Positions 1 through 7,412 of a stretch of DNA of 64,000 nucleotides are shown here, piece by piece (within the stretch, counting starts at the first letter, position 1; every line of letters begins with the position of its first letter). This DNA is from an uncultured Clostridia bacterium. Lineage in GTDB: Bacteria > Bacillota > Clostridia > UBA1212. The DNA is taken from NCBI GenBank assembly GCA_947304585.1, contig CAMZBI010000007.1, positions 1 to 64,000 on the forward strand, written 5' to 3'. Below the pieces are notes generated by a model, which made no database searches, was not told where the DNA came from, and saw nothing but the letters and a program-made list of their open reading frames with translations. The translations under genes and the position numbers were made by a program.

Positions 1-39
1 GTTTGAAAGTGTTTGAAATTTTTTTATCCTAATGCATTA

Positions 40-245
40 AGCGATTGCCCTGACGAGTTACAGTGAACAATTAGCCGCGGACAGTTAGCTGTGGTCAGTG
101 GTCAGTTGCGGTAAATAGAAAAGAGTGACCGGCTGTTTCGCAAAACTAGCAACCAATCACTCTTGAGTATTAATTATTCACTTGTGGCACTCAACAAATC
201 GCGCGGCAGTACACCGCAATTGATATCTGTTCACTGTTTCTTGCA
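40..245. repeat. Intergenic mosaic repeat island A
   Basis: The stretch is made of short related words (CAGTGAACAA, GTCAGTGGTCAGTT, AAGAGTGAC, TTATTCACTTG, GTTCACTG) separated by GC-rich pieces (GCCGCGG, GCGCGGCAGT, ACACCGCAATT). The same vocabulary recurs in eight other islands in this window. Read on the minus strand it begins inside the last codons of the neighbouring membrane-protein gene, whose TGA stop belongs to the word CAGTGAACAG. Bases 1-40 show nothing recognisable. Confidence 0.7.
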
Positions 246-1226
246 GCGCCTGAACAGGCCTTTTACAAGAGCCGTCACAGAAACGATGAGGGGCATTGCC
301 ACCACAAGGAGCGTTGCGAAATTGACGCTTGCGGAGAAGGCTATTGGCAAGAGTCCGAAACCTGCATTGGAGGGACCGTCAAGATTGCCCTTCAAAGCAA
401 GGAAGTAGAAAACGGCCGCAGCGATTGAAACCACAAGTGAAATCAACGCCAGCGGGAGCGTAAACTCTCTTCTCTTCTCCGGTTTGAGGTTGTTGTAGAA
501 AAACTCCCAGACGCAGATAGTGAGGAATGCGACCAGAGAGACCAAAAGCATTGCAATGGTGTAAGGGAGATAGCCGCTGCCGAAATCCACAACGAAGAAG
601 CTGTAGAAGAAGCCGCAGAATCCGTAAAGGCCTATGAGCATCCAGAATGTTCTGAAGAAGCTTCTGGCACCCCTGCCCTTTTTCTGGAGGGGAGCTCTGC
701 AGGCGCCCTGATAGAAATCAGCGCCTTTATTTTTGAATAACGAAAGCATCACAAAGCCGAGGGCAATGTAGCAGACAGCGTAAAGCACCGCGTCAAGGGG
801 ATACAGAAGCGAAGGCGCACCCTCAACGATTGAAAGATATCTGCCCATGATCAGCATGACGATCACGTAAACTATGACAGCGACGCTGACTACGATTCCG
901 AGGACAATGTGTTTTTTCGCTTTTTTGCGGAGAATTTCAGCCGACTCGTTGCGGTAGAAGGTGTGAGCCGTCATAAATCCGCTGAGTGAGATAAACAGGG
1001 ACAGGAATATCGGCACCGACCGGAGAGCATCCCGAAGTGCGATGTCAACGGACGCACAAACGATGGAGCCAATGCAGTCGGAAAGACAGTACAGGAAATT
1101 CATGAAGGTGAAAGCCGAAAGAATGAAAAAAACGGCAACCGCCAGCGCAGCGATAAGGTCGTGCTTCTTCTGCTTCCCTTTAAGATCTGAAAAGACAAAG
1201 TTGTTACGATCAAACATATTTTTCAT
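231..1226 (-). CDS. Polytopic membrane protein of unknown function
   Basis: I do not recognise the family. The protein has about eight predicted hydrophobic segments spread over its full length (roughly residues 25-55, 70-95, 105-130, 150-175, 200-225, 232-258, 270-292 and 300-328), short basic loops and no signal peptide, so it is an integral cytoplasmic-membrane protein. The ATG used here overlaps the TGA of the upstream metallophosphoesterase gene (TGATG) and has GGGTGA seven bases before it; in-frame ATG and TTG codons 6 and 15 bases earlier have no better-placed ribosome site. The overlap implies translational coupling and one transcript with the phosphoesterase. The stop codon lies within repeat island A. 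No substrate or function can be inferred. Confidence 0.75.
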   Translation of the reverse strand: MKNMFDRNNFVFSDLKGKQKKHDLIAALAVAVFFILSAFTFMNFLYCLSDCIGSIVCASVDIALRDALRSVPIFLSLFISLSGFMTAHTFYRNESAEILRKKAKKHIVLGIVVSVAVIVYVIVMLIMGRYLSIVEGAPSLLYPLDAVLYAVCYIALGFVMLSLFKNKGADFYQGACRAPLQKKGRGARSFFRTFWMLIGLYGFCGFFYSFFVVDFGSGYLPYTIAMLLVSLVAFLTICVWEFFYNNLKPEKRREFTLPLALISLVVSIAAAVFYFLALKGNLDGPSNAGFGLLPIAFSASVNFATLLVVAMPLIVSVTALVKGLFRRCKKQ

Positions 1227-2374
1227 CACCATTTCACCCAAACGGCAAAGTCTCCGTCTTTCCTTTCGTTAAAATATAAATGCTCAAGCTCGAAGGAGCC
1301 GTCCTTGCCGAGCAAGGTCACAAGGGACGCGCCAATGAGATCAAAGTTTTCATTGATGCCTACTGAAGCAAGTCCCGCCTTCATATCAGGGTCGTCTGTA
1401 TTGGCGTCGATGTGGGCAAAATAAAGCTCTTCACCCGTCTTCACGCCAAGGCCCAGAACAACACCCTCGTATACGACTGTCCAGTCCACGTTGTGGGCAT
1501 GGCCCATAAAGGCTGCCTTGAGGCCGTGATCTTTGGCTCTGTCGATGAAATCGCTGGCGTACTTTTCGTCGCCGTTGTCGGCAAAGCCCTCAAGCTTGAA
1601 GAACTTGTTCTTCATCTCCGCGCCGTTTTCTTTCACGGCGACCCAGGCTTTTTCGTTCTCATCCTGGGGGATGTGGTAGTAGGCTATAACCGGAATGTCT
1701 TCGCCGGCACGGGCATGCTCCGCAATGAACCAGTCGGTCTGCTCGGGGCGGATATAATCATAGTCTCTGAAGACGGACAGTTCGGTCTCGGAAAAGCTGG
1801 CGCCGGAGTCGATATTGGCGATCATCCAGGCAACAGGCGTGTCTTTTGTACCGTCAACTGTGAGGTTGATCATGAAATTGGATCTTCCGTAAAGATCGTC
1901 GGAATTTTCAATATAGATGCAATGGGGAGCGTTTTTGAACCTGTTGGCAAGATCATTGGGGCTGTAGAGGCTGTGGCGGTCGTGGTTGCCCCAGATGGGA
2001 GCGTAAAGGAAACCGTACTCCTCAGCTTTCTTCTCGAAATATTCAATGAAAGTCGAGAGATGATAGCTGTTGGCCAACATGAACATGTCTCCGGTAAGCT
2101 CAACGAGATCTATTTTCGCATTTGCACCGTAGACGTCTTTTACGTGAGTGTCGACCTCTTTGAAAAGCTTGTCGAGATAGTTCATCGAGGACATAGTGGA
2201 GGTATTAACGTTCCAGTGGATGTCGGTGAGCTGGAGAATGTTGAAATTATTGTGGTACTTTACAGTGAAAACGTAGTCATCCAGGTGCTCGGAGTAGCGA
2301 ACGGAACTCGAGCAGGCCGCAAAAGACATCAACATGATCACTGCAAGAATGAAGAAAATCAGTCTTATTTTCAT
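1226..2374 (-). CDS. Lipoprotein calcineurin-like metallophosphoesterase
   Basis: This is an extracytoplasmic, lipid-anchored metal-dependent phosphoesterase; the natural substrate is unknown. Residues 1-20 are a hydrophobic signal sequence ending in the lipobox SFAA-C21. The metal-binding motifs of the calcineurin-like fold appear in order: TDIH (D51/H53), TGDM (D95), GNHDR (129-133), a histidine in YYHIP (H234) and GHAHNVDW (291-298), which together would bind a two-metal centre. Length (382 residues) fits the family. The start is supported by a GGAGGAGA ribosome site and by a promoter immediately upstream. The following membrane-protein gene overlaps its stop, so the two probably form an operon. 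The motif assignment is firm; whether it acts on nucleotides, phospholipids or other phosphodiesters cannot be told. Confidence 0.88.
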   Translation of the reverse strand: MKIRLIFFILAVIMLMSFAACSSSVRYSEHLDDYVFTVKYHNNFNILQLTDIHWNVNTSTMSSMNYLDKLFKEVDTHVKDVYGANAKIDLVELTGDMFMLANSYHLSTFIEYFEKKAEEYGFLYAPIWGNHDRHSLYSPNDLANRFKNAPHCIYIENSDDLYGRSNFMINLTVDGTKDTPVAWMIANIDSGASFSETELSVFRDYDYIRPEQTDWFIAEHARAGEDIPVIAYYHIPQDENEKAWVAVKENGAEMKNKFFKLEGFADNGDEKYASDFIDRAKDHGLKAAFMGHAHNVDWTVVYEGVVLGLGVKTGEELYFAHIDANTDDPDMKAGLASVGINENFDLIGASLVTLLGKDGSFELEHLYFNERKDGDFAVWVKW

Positions 2375-2413
2375 GTCTCCTCCAATTGGGAAAATTGATT
2401 TTTATATAGTGAA

Positions 2414-2442
2414 CTTATAACACAAAGAGGGAGTGAAGTCAA
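2414..2442 (-). promoter_or_regulatory. Sigma-A type promoter of the metallophosphoesterase operon
   Basis: On the minus strand TTGACT and TATAAG are separated by 17 bases, about 40 bases before the phosphoesterase start codon. It lies at the edge of repeat island B. Confidence 0.6.
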
Positions 2443-2760
2443 GGGCGGAGGCGACGCTTCGCGTGGCAGTGAAGAGTTAAGAGTGAACAGTTATGGTGCG
2501 GCGCTGTTTTGCTGTCGGCGCCGCAATTCCTCTTCCTGCGGCGCAAGAGTGACAAGTGGCGCAATTCAAGCGTCGCAGTGAAGAGTTAAGAGTGAACAGT
2601 TATGGTGCGGCGCTGTTTTGCTGTCGGCGCCGCAATTCCTTGTCTCAGATAACAGATACAAGATAACAAGCGCCTTCGGCGCAGATAACAGATGACAGAT
2701 GACAGGCGGAGTTCTGCTCCTCACCGTCGCACATTAATTATTCACCACTCATTAATATTA
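2443..2760. repeat. Intergenic mosaic repeat island B with a perfect 66-bp direct repeat
   Basis: The gap between the metallophosphoesterase and the small gene at 2798 holds no gene. It contains two identical 66-bp copies (2466-2531 and 2575-2640) that start GCAGTGAAGAGTTAAGAGTG and end in the GC palindrome region GGCGCCGCAATTCCT. Between and after them come related words (AAGAGTGACAAGTGG, AGATAACAGATGACAG) and the palindrome GCGCC-TTC-GGCGC at 2670-2682, which recurs in islands D and I. Confidence 0.8.
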
Positions 2761-2797
2761 ACGAGTTTAGCACTCGTATACTATATTATTGGCAGTT

Positions 2798-3127
2798 TTA
2801 CACTTGTTCCTGATCTGTTTCTCTTTGAAAAACAAAAATGTAATCATAGAAATGATACTGAGCTTCAGAGCTGGGAAAATACTTGACGTCAGTCATAAGA
2901 GGATATACGGTTTTCAGTTCATAGCCAAGCTCACCAAGTATTTTATAGGGAATATTTGAATTGATTTCGAGCGTATTATTATAACCGGCCATCATATAAT
3001 CAATTACTTTAGTGGACAATCCGGCTTTTTCGCATACAACTTCAAATTCATCATAATTTTCCAAACAATAAACTTGTTCTACGTCCGCGGATCTTTTAAA
3101 AAATGATAAGTATTCAAACTTCTTCAT
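2798..3127 (-). CDS. Small hypothetical protein
   Basis: A 109-residue, acidic, soluble protein with no signal peptide or membrane segment and no family I recognise. It is rich in aromatic residues (for example the run YQFYDYIFVFQ-like region near residue 92), which suggests a compact globular fold. The start is well supported by AAAGGAGAAAT placed seven bases before the ATG. It stands alone, downstream of the tRNA-Tyr terminator on the same strand and upstream of repeat island B, so it probably has its own transcript or depends on read-through of the terminator at 3182-3220. Base composition is more AT-rich than its neighbours, which would fit a gene acquired recently, but that is an impression only. 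Confidence 0.6.
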   Translation of the reverse strand: MKKFEYLSFFKRSADVEQVYCLENYDEFEVVCEKAGLSTKVIDYMMAGYNNTLEINSNIPYKILGELGYELKTVYPLMTDVKYFPSSEAQYHFYDYIFVFQRETDQEQV

Positions 3128-3181
3128 AATATTTCTCCTTTAACAAAGCTTTACACCCTTTATTTTTGTCCAAAATGCAAG

Positions 3182-3220
3182 AAAAAACCTCTTTTACCTT
3201 TAAGACAAAAGAGGTTTTTT
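3182..3220 (-). terminator. Bidirectional Rho-independent terminator of the tRNA-Thr/Tyr unit
   Basis: A perfect 14-bp stem (3182-3195 with 3207-3220, 11-nt loop) begins and ends in six A/T bases, so a U-run follows the stem on either strand. It lies directly after the 3' end of tRNA-Tyr. Confidence 0.88.
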
Positions 3221-3221
3221 C

Positions 3222-3307
<86 letters not shown>

Positions 3308-3312
3308 CCGTA

Positions 3313-3388
3313 TGGAGCTGGTGGACGGAATCGAACCCCCGACCTACTGATTACAAGTCAGTCGCTCTACCGGCTGAGCTACACCAGC
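3313..3388 (-). tRNA. tRNA-Thr (TGT)
   Basis: The minus strand gives a 76-nt class I tRNA with acceptor GCTGGTG/CACCAGC, discriminator T, encoded CCA, T-loop GGTTCGATTCC and anticodon loop CTTGTAA (TGT). It is separated from tRNA-Tyr by five bases and has a near-consensus promoter just upstream. Confidence 0.96.
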
Positions 3389-3408
3389 GCTTTTCAAGCA
3401 GCTTTGCA

Positions 3409-3437
3409 AATATACCAAAAGCCGGAATGCTTGTCAA
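3409..3437 (-). promoter_or_regulatory. Promoter of the tRNA-Thr/Tyr operon
   Basis: TTGACA and TATATT on the minus strand with a 17-bp spacer, about 20 bases before the tRNA-Thr 5' end. The 16 bases AAAAAAGTGCTTGACA are identical to those at the tRNA-Leu promoter (29339-29354), which suggests a shared upstream element. Confidence 0.85.
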
Positions 3438-3469
3438 GCACTTTTTTGAAATAATTGGTGAGATTATTT

Positions 3470-3695
3470 GAATTTGAGACGCAGGCGCTATTGCAGGAAT
3501 AACAACGAATAATTGAACGAATAATGTATAGAAAACAATTGCGGTGCGGCTTTGCCCAATTACTATGGCGCCACGAAAAACTGATCACTGAAAGTTGTTC
3601 ACTATTCACTGCGGCGCAGCCGCTTATTAGTTGTTATCTTGTTCTCTGTTAACTGCGACGCTGGCGTCGCCTTAGTTGTTCACTGTTAACTGCTC
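3470..3695. repeat. Intergenic mosaic repeat island C
   Basis: Between the tRNA-Thr promoter and the traX-like gene lie words such as GATCACTGAAAGTTGTTCACTATTCACTG, TTAGTTGTTATCTTG and GTTCACTGTTAACTG with GC palindromes (GCGGCGCAGCCGC, GACGC-TG-GCGTC). The island starts exactly at the TGA of the traX-like gene. Confidence 0.7.
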
Positions 3696-4482
3696 AGGCG
3701 GTGCCTTCCACGATGAAATACTTGGCAAGTGCAATACCGACGATCAGTATCAGGTATGCTGCGTAGAAGCCGTACTTGGCGAGGAACAGCTGGGCCTTGT
3801 TCTCGAAGTTATTGGCGGTGCCGCTGTAGCGGTTAAGCAGCGGTACGGAAAGCGCGCAGCCGGAGAGTGTTGCCAGGGTCAGGAGATCTATGTTGTAAAA
3901 CTTCTTGCCGCCAAAGGTCAGGAAGAGTGCACCGATGACGCCAATGGCAATGCTGAAGAGGATTATGTTGAAGTTCCGGAACTTACTTGCCTTTTCGTCA
4001 CGGTTCACGTGGACTATATAGGCGATGATCACCGACACCGGGGCAAACTCCACGCCAATGAACACCGACATAACGACAAACAGGAAAAGGGATCCTGTTT
4101 TCAGCCATTTATAGGGAAGTTTATCGTAGATCAGCAGGATGCCTGCGCAGTAAAAGACCGTGAAAGGACCCGAAAGGTAGTCTGCAAAGAGGAAACCGCT
4201 GCCGGGGTTGTGGTAGATGGTGTAGTACGGAAAAGCGCACAGAATCGCAAGCACCAGGATCCGCACCATATAAAGTGTGACGCTCTTTGTGTGACGGAGA
4301 CCTTCGCTGAGGAGCAGCGCATAGACAGGGATGGATACCGCACCGAGGAAGCCCAGGACGACTTTCAGCCATGTAAGCGAATCAGGTATGATGCCGCACC
4401 AGGCAAGGCTCAGAAGGACGGTGCCGACGTAGCCAATGATCTTCAGTTTGAATGTGTCAAGCCCTTTTCCGTTAAACATCAA
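3694..4482 (-). CDS. TraX-like membrane protein
   Basis: A 262-residue integral membrane protein with about eight hydrophobic segments. The N-terminal half has the TraX-family pattern: a short amphipathic start (LDTFKLKIIG), a helix, then PVYALLLSEGLRHT followed by MVRILVLAILCAFPYY, matching the family motif of a 'pIFAFLLVEGfxxT' helix and a basic helix ending before a proline-aromatic pair. TraX of F plasmid N-acetylates pilin; chromosomal relatives in Clostridia are uncharacterised and are thought to be membrane acyltransferases. Here there are no conjugation genes, so a plasmid function is unlikely. The start overlaps the stop of the upstream HdeD-like gene by four bases (ATGA), indicating coupled translation. 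The stop is followed at once by repeat island C. Confidence 0.7.
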   Translation of the reverse strand: MMFNGKGLDTFKLKIIGYVGTVLLSLAWCGIIPDSLTWLKVVLGFLGAVSIPVYALLLSEGLRHTKSVTLYMVRILVLAILCAFPYYTIYHNPGSGFLFADYLSGPFTVFYCAGILLIYDKLPYKWLKTGSLFLFVVMSVFIGVEFAPVSVIIAYIVHVNRDEKASKFRNFNIILFSIAIGVIGALFLTFGGKKFYNIDLLTLATLSGCALSVPLLNRYSGTANNFENKAQLFLAKYGFYAAYLILIVGIALAKYFIVEGTA

Positions 4483-5087
4483 TGTTCCTCCGAGGCGTAG
4501 CGCTTGTTCACATTGGCGATCTTCAAAAGATCGATGACGCCTTCAATGATTAGCTGCAGCGCAATAATAAACATAAATATTGCGCAGCCGGTGAGTTCAT
4601 TGGTCTTGAGGCCAAAGGCGTCGGTGTAGACGAATATGAAAAAGATAAAGTTGATGACCGCATAAGCTCCGAAATAGGCCCAGCGCCTGAGTCTCAGGGA
4701 AAAGACCTGGATGGCGGAAGAGAGGAGCAGGGAGGCATTGATGAGTGTGAGAAGGATCACCACTGTAGAGACTGTCGCGGAAGGAGCCTTGATGGAGCTG
4801 ATGCCGTACTGAATGAGGTAGCCGGCGCCGATAAACGTGAACAGGATGCCGGTGGGCAGTGTCCAGCAGGGTCTGAAGCGTGTCCTGGAGTTCAGGAAAT
4901 ATCCCGCGATTATGCCAAGGCCACAGATAAGAGTTGTGATCTTAAGGCCCAGCGAAATGGAAGTCTCGCCTATCTCCTTCTGCACAAGCAGAAGCACGCC
5001 CATGGCCATTAGAGCGGCGCCGAGGGCAATATAGACAAACTGGCCGAAATCCTTTTTCTTAAAGCATTTGTAACCTTCTTTATTCAT
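4479..5087 (-). CDS. HdeD/DUF308-like membrane protein
   Basis: A 202-residue membrane protein with six hydrophobic helices arranged as three similar pairs, of the general HdeD/DUF308 type (LGAALMAMGVLLL, then GILFTFIGAGYLI, then a C-terminal helix ending LIIEGVIDLLKIA). The family is linked to acid or envelope stress in enteric bacteria but has no assigned biochemical role in Clostridia. It overlaps galE by eight bases upstream and the traX-like gene by four bases downstream, so all three are probably translated from one message. The assignment is from topology and motif rhythm rather than any diagnostic residue, so a different small membrane family remains possible. Confidence 0.6.
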   Translation of the reverse strand: MNKEGYKCFKKKDFGQFVYIALGAALMAMGVLLLVQKEIGETSISLGLKITTLICGLGIIAGYFLNSRTRFRPCWTLPTGILFTFIGAGYLIQYGISSIKAPSATVSTVVILLTLINASLLLSSAIQVFSLRLRRWAYFGAYAVINFIFFIFVYTDAFGLKTNELTGCAIFMFIIALQLIIEGVIDLLKIANVNKRYASEEH

Positions 5088-6078
5088 AACTCAGAGCCCC
5101 TTTCCAGGCATCTCTGCACATGTCTTCCACGCTGAGCTTGGTTTCCCAGCCGAAGACTTTTTTAGCCAGCCTTGTGTCCGCAAAGGATTCCATGCTGTCC
5201 CCTTCCCGCCTCGGCGCGATGGAATAGGGAACCTTAACTCCGTTGACTCTCTCAAAAGTCTTGATGAGCTCAAGGACGGTAAAACCGTTTCCGGTGCCTA
5301 AATTTACGGCAATACTGCCTTTATTCTTTATGACGTAATCAACAGCCGCCACGTGTCCGTCGGCAAGGTCCACAACGTGGATGTAGTCTCTGATGCAGGT
5401 GCCGTCCCTTGTATCATAGTCGTCGCCGAAGACTTTCAGCTCCGGGATCTCGCCTTTGGCGGCCTGGATGATCCTTGGCATAAGGTTGTTGGGGATGCCG
5501 TTGGGGTTCTCGGCGATGAGACCCGACGGGTGGCAGCCCACAGGATTGAAATACCTGAGAAGCACCGCGGAGAAGTCCTTGTCGGCAATGCAGAGGTCTC
5601 TTAGGATCTCTTCGATCATGAGCTTTGTCCGGCCGTAGGGGTTGAGGCAGAAAAGGGGGGCCGACTCTTCAATGGGGCACTTGTCGGGAATTCCGTAGAC
5701 CGTGGCGCTGGAGGAAAAGATCAGGTTCTTCACGTTGTACTTTTCCATCAGTTCCAGAAGGTTAAGAGTGCCGGTAATGTTGTTGTCGTAATACATAAGA
5801 GGCTTCTCGACGGATTCGCCAACTGCTTTGTAGCCCGCAAAATGGATCACTGCGTCAAAATGGGCCTCCTTGAAAATTATTTCAAGGGAATCACGGTCCG
5901 TCATGTCGCAAAGACGGAAATCGGGTCTTACGCCTGTGATCTTCTCTATTTTGTCGAGGACGGTGATCTTGCTGTTGTACAAATTGTCAAATACGGTGAC
6001 GTCAATTCCGTTCTCAATAAGTCTTACGACTGTGTGACTTCCGATAAATCCGGTGCCTCCGGTAACAAGTATTCTCAT
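5080..6078 (-). CDS. galE: UDP-glucose 4-epimerase
   Basis: GalE interconverts UDP-glucose and UDP-galactose (Leloir pathway and supply of UDP-galactose for surface glycans) using tightly bound NAD. The 332-residue protein has the Rossmann signature GGTGFIG at residues 7-13, the catalytic serine region SSSATVYG (122-129) and the Y148-x3-K152 pair in PYGRTK, with the NP motif LRYFNPVG typical of the extended SDR epimerases. Length is normal for the family. It lies 17 bases downstream of a flavoprotein gene and overlaps the next gene, inside a long same-strand cluster, but it has no obvious sugar-related partner there. Epimerisation of N-acetylated UDP-sugars cannot be excluded from sequence alone. 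Confidence 0.95.
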   Translation of the reverse strand: MRILVTGGTGFIGSHTVVRLIENGIDVTVFDNLYNSKITVLDKIEKITGVRPDFRLCDMTDRDSLEIIFKEAHFDAVIHFAGYKAVGESVEKPLMYYDNNITGTLNLLELMEKYNVKNLIFSSSATVYGIPDKCPIEESAPLFCLNPYGRTKLMIEEILRDLCIADKDFSAVLLRYFNPVGCHPSGLIAENPNGIPNNLMPRIIQAAKGEIPELKVFGDDYDTRDGTCIRDYIHVVDLADGHVAAVDYVIKNKGSIAVNLGTGNGFTVLELIKTFERVNGVKVPYSIAPRREGDSMESFADTRLAKKVFGWETKLSVEDMCRDAWKGALSYE

Positions 6079-6095
6079 AGATCTATTCTCCAGAT

Positions 6096-7376
6096 TCAGT
6101 TTATATTCTTAACGAAATCCGCTGCGGACTTTCCCGCAAGGGCTCCCGTTGAAAAAGCGATCGTAAGGTTGAAGCCTCCGGTGTATCCCGTGACCGAGAT
6201 CATCTCCCCCGCGAAATACAGGCCTTTCACAAGTTTTGAAGCCATCGTCCCCGGCTCGATCTCCTTCACGTCAACTCCGCCTTTGGTCACTATGGCCTCC
6301 CCCACAGGTCTCAGGCCTTTGAAAGTGAGCCTGAAATCTTTTAAAAGGGACACTATTTTCGACCTTTCGGCTTTTGTTATACTGCTGACGGGCTTTTTCG
6401 GATCGATGCCGGATTTTTCGATAAATACCGGTATCAGGCTCTTGGGCAAAAGCTTCTCGAGTGCGTTGCCAAGCTGCCGTTTCGAGAATTCCTTAAAATC
6501 CCTCAAGATCCTGGCGTCAAGGGTCTCCTCAGAAAGAGCCGGCTTCAGGTCAATGGAAACCGCGACTTTTCTGCCCTCTTTCTTGTCGAGGAAAAATGAT
6601 GCGGATAGCACGGTGGGACCGGAAAGACCCGTGTGGGTGAAGAGTATCTCGCCAAAGTCCTCGTAAAGTGGCTTTTTAGCCCCATCCTCAAGGAATTTTA
6701 TCCCGCAATTTTTAAGGGTCAGCCCCGCCAGTTCCTCCGGAAAAGTCTCAACGGTATCTATCCCCACAAGAGCAGGCGTAAGGTCCGTGACTCTGTGGCC
6801 AAGGTCTTTGGCAAATCCGAAGCCGTCCCCTGTGGAACCGGTGCCCGGATATGAAATGCCGCCTGTTGCAAGAATTACGCACTGGGCGTGCAGGGTCATT
6901 TCGTTTTCCGAAAGCTTTACCCCTGCGATGCGGCCGTCGTTTACGATCAGAGACTCAACTCTTGTGCTGTAATAGACTTTTACGCCAAGCCTTCTGACCT
7001 CTTCTCTCAGGGCGTCTCTGACTTCCTTTGCGTCGCCGGATTCCGGGAAGACTCTCTCCCCTCTTTCGACCACCGTCCTGACTCCCAGATCCTCGATGAA
7101 CTGCCTCAGATCTTTGTTGGAAAAGAAGCTGTAGGCGGAATACATAAACCTGGGATTTTCGGGTATGTTTGCGAAGAAATCCTCCCTGTCACAGTCGTTT
7201 GTGATATTGCAGCGGCCCTTACCGGTGATGCAGAGCTTTCTGCCGAGACTCTGGTTCTTTTCGACTATCGCAACCTTCAGCCCTTCTTTTGCGGCAAAAA
7301 CAGCTGCGGCAATGCCTGCGGGCCCGCCACCCGCAACCACAATATCATATTTGATTTCAGGAAAAATTTCCACCAT
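6096..7376 (-). CDS. BaiN/HI0933-family flavoprotein
   Basis: A 426-residue FAD-dependent oxidoreductase. The dinucleotide-binding motif GGGPAG is at residues 16-21, followed by the family hallmark GKGRCNITN near residue 53, an ATGG motif (NAD(P)H or FAD contact) near 170 and the C-terminal TGYTGGFNL region that closes the FAD site. The family includes BaiN, implicated in bile-acid dehydroxylation, and many uncharacterised reductases, so the name gives the fold and cofactor and not the substrate. No bile-acid genes are nearby. The gene sits 36 bases behind the ABC exporter pair on the same strand, and galE follows; co-transcription is likely. Confidence 0.85.
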   Translation of the reverse strand: MVEIFPEIKYDIVVAGGGPAGIAAAVFAAKEGLKVAIVEKNQSLGRKLCITGKGRCNITNDCDREDFFANIPENPRFMYSAYSFFSNKDLRQFIEDLGVRTVVERGERVFPESGDAKEVRDALREEVRRLGVKVYYSTRVESLIVNDGRIAGVKLSENEMTLHAQCVILATGGISYPGTGSTGDGFGFAKDLGHRVTDLTPALVGIDTVETFPEELAGLTLKNCGIKFLEDGAKKPLYEDFGEILFTHTGLSGPTVLSASFFLDKKEGRKVAVSIDLKPALSEETLDARILRDFKEFSKRQLGNALEKLLPKSLIPVFIEKSGIDPKKPVSSITKAERSKIVSLLKDFRLTFKGLRPVGEAIVTKGGVDVKEIEPGTMASKLVKGLYFAGEMISVTGYTGGFNLTIAFSTGALAGKSAADFVKNIN

Positions 7377-7412
7377 TTTGATACCGTATTAAGCCATAAG
7401 CCCGCCTTGTTC

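Noticed and set aside
2443..2760. CRISPR-like array in island B
   Set aside because: There are only two copies of a 66-bp repeat, the spacing is one 43-bp interval, and no cas genes are present.
3694..4482. Evidence for a conjugative plasmid from a TraX-like gene
   Set aside because: TraX-family genes are common on chromosomes; no relaxase, type IV secretion or replication gene occurs in the window.
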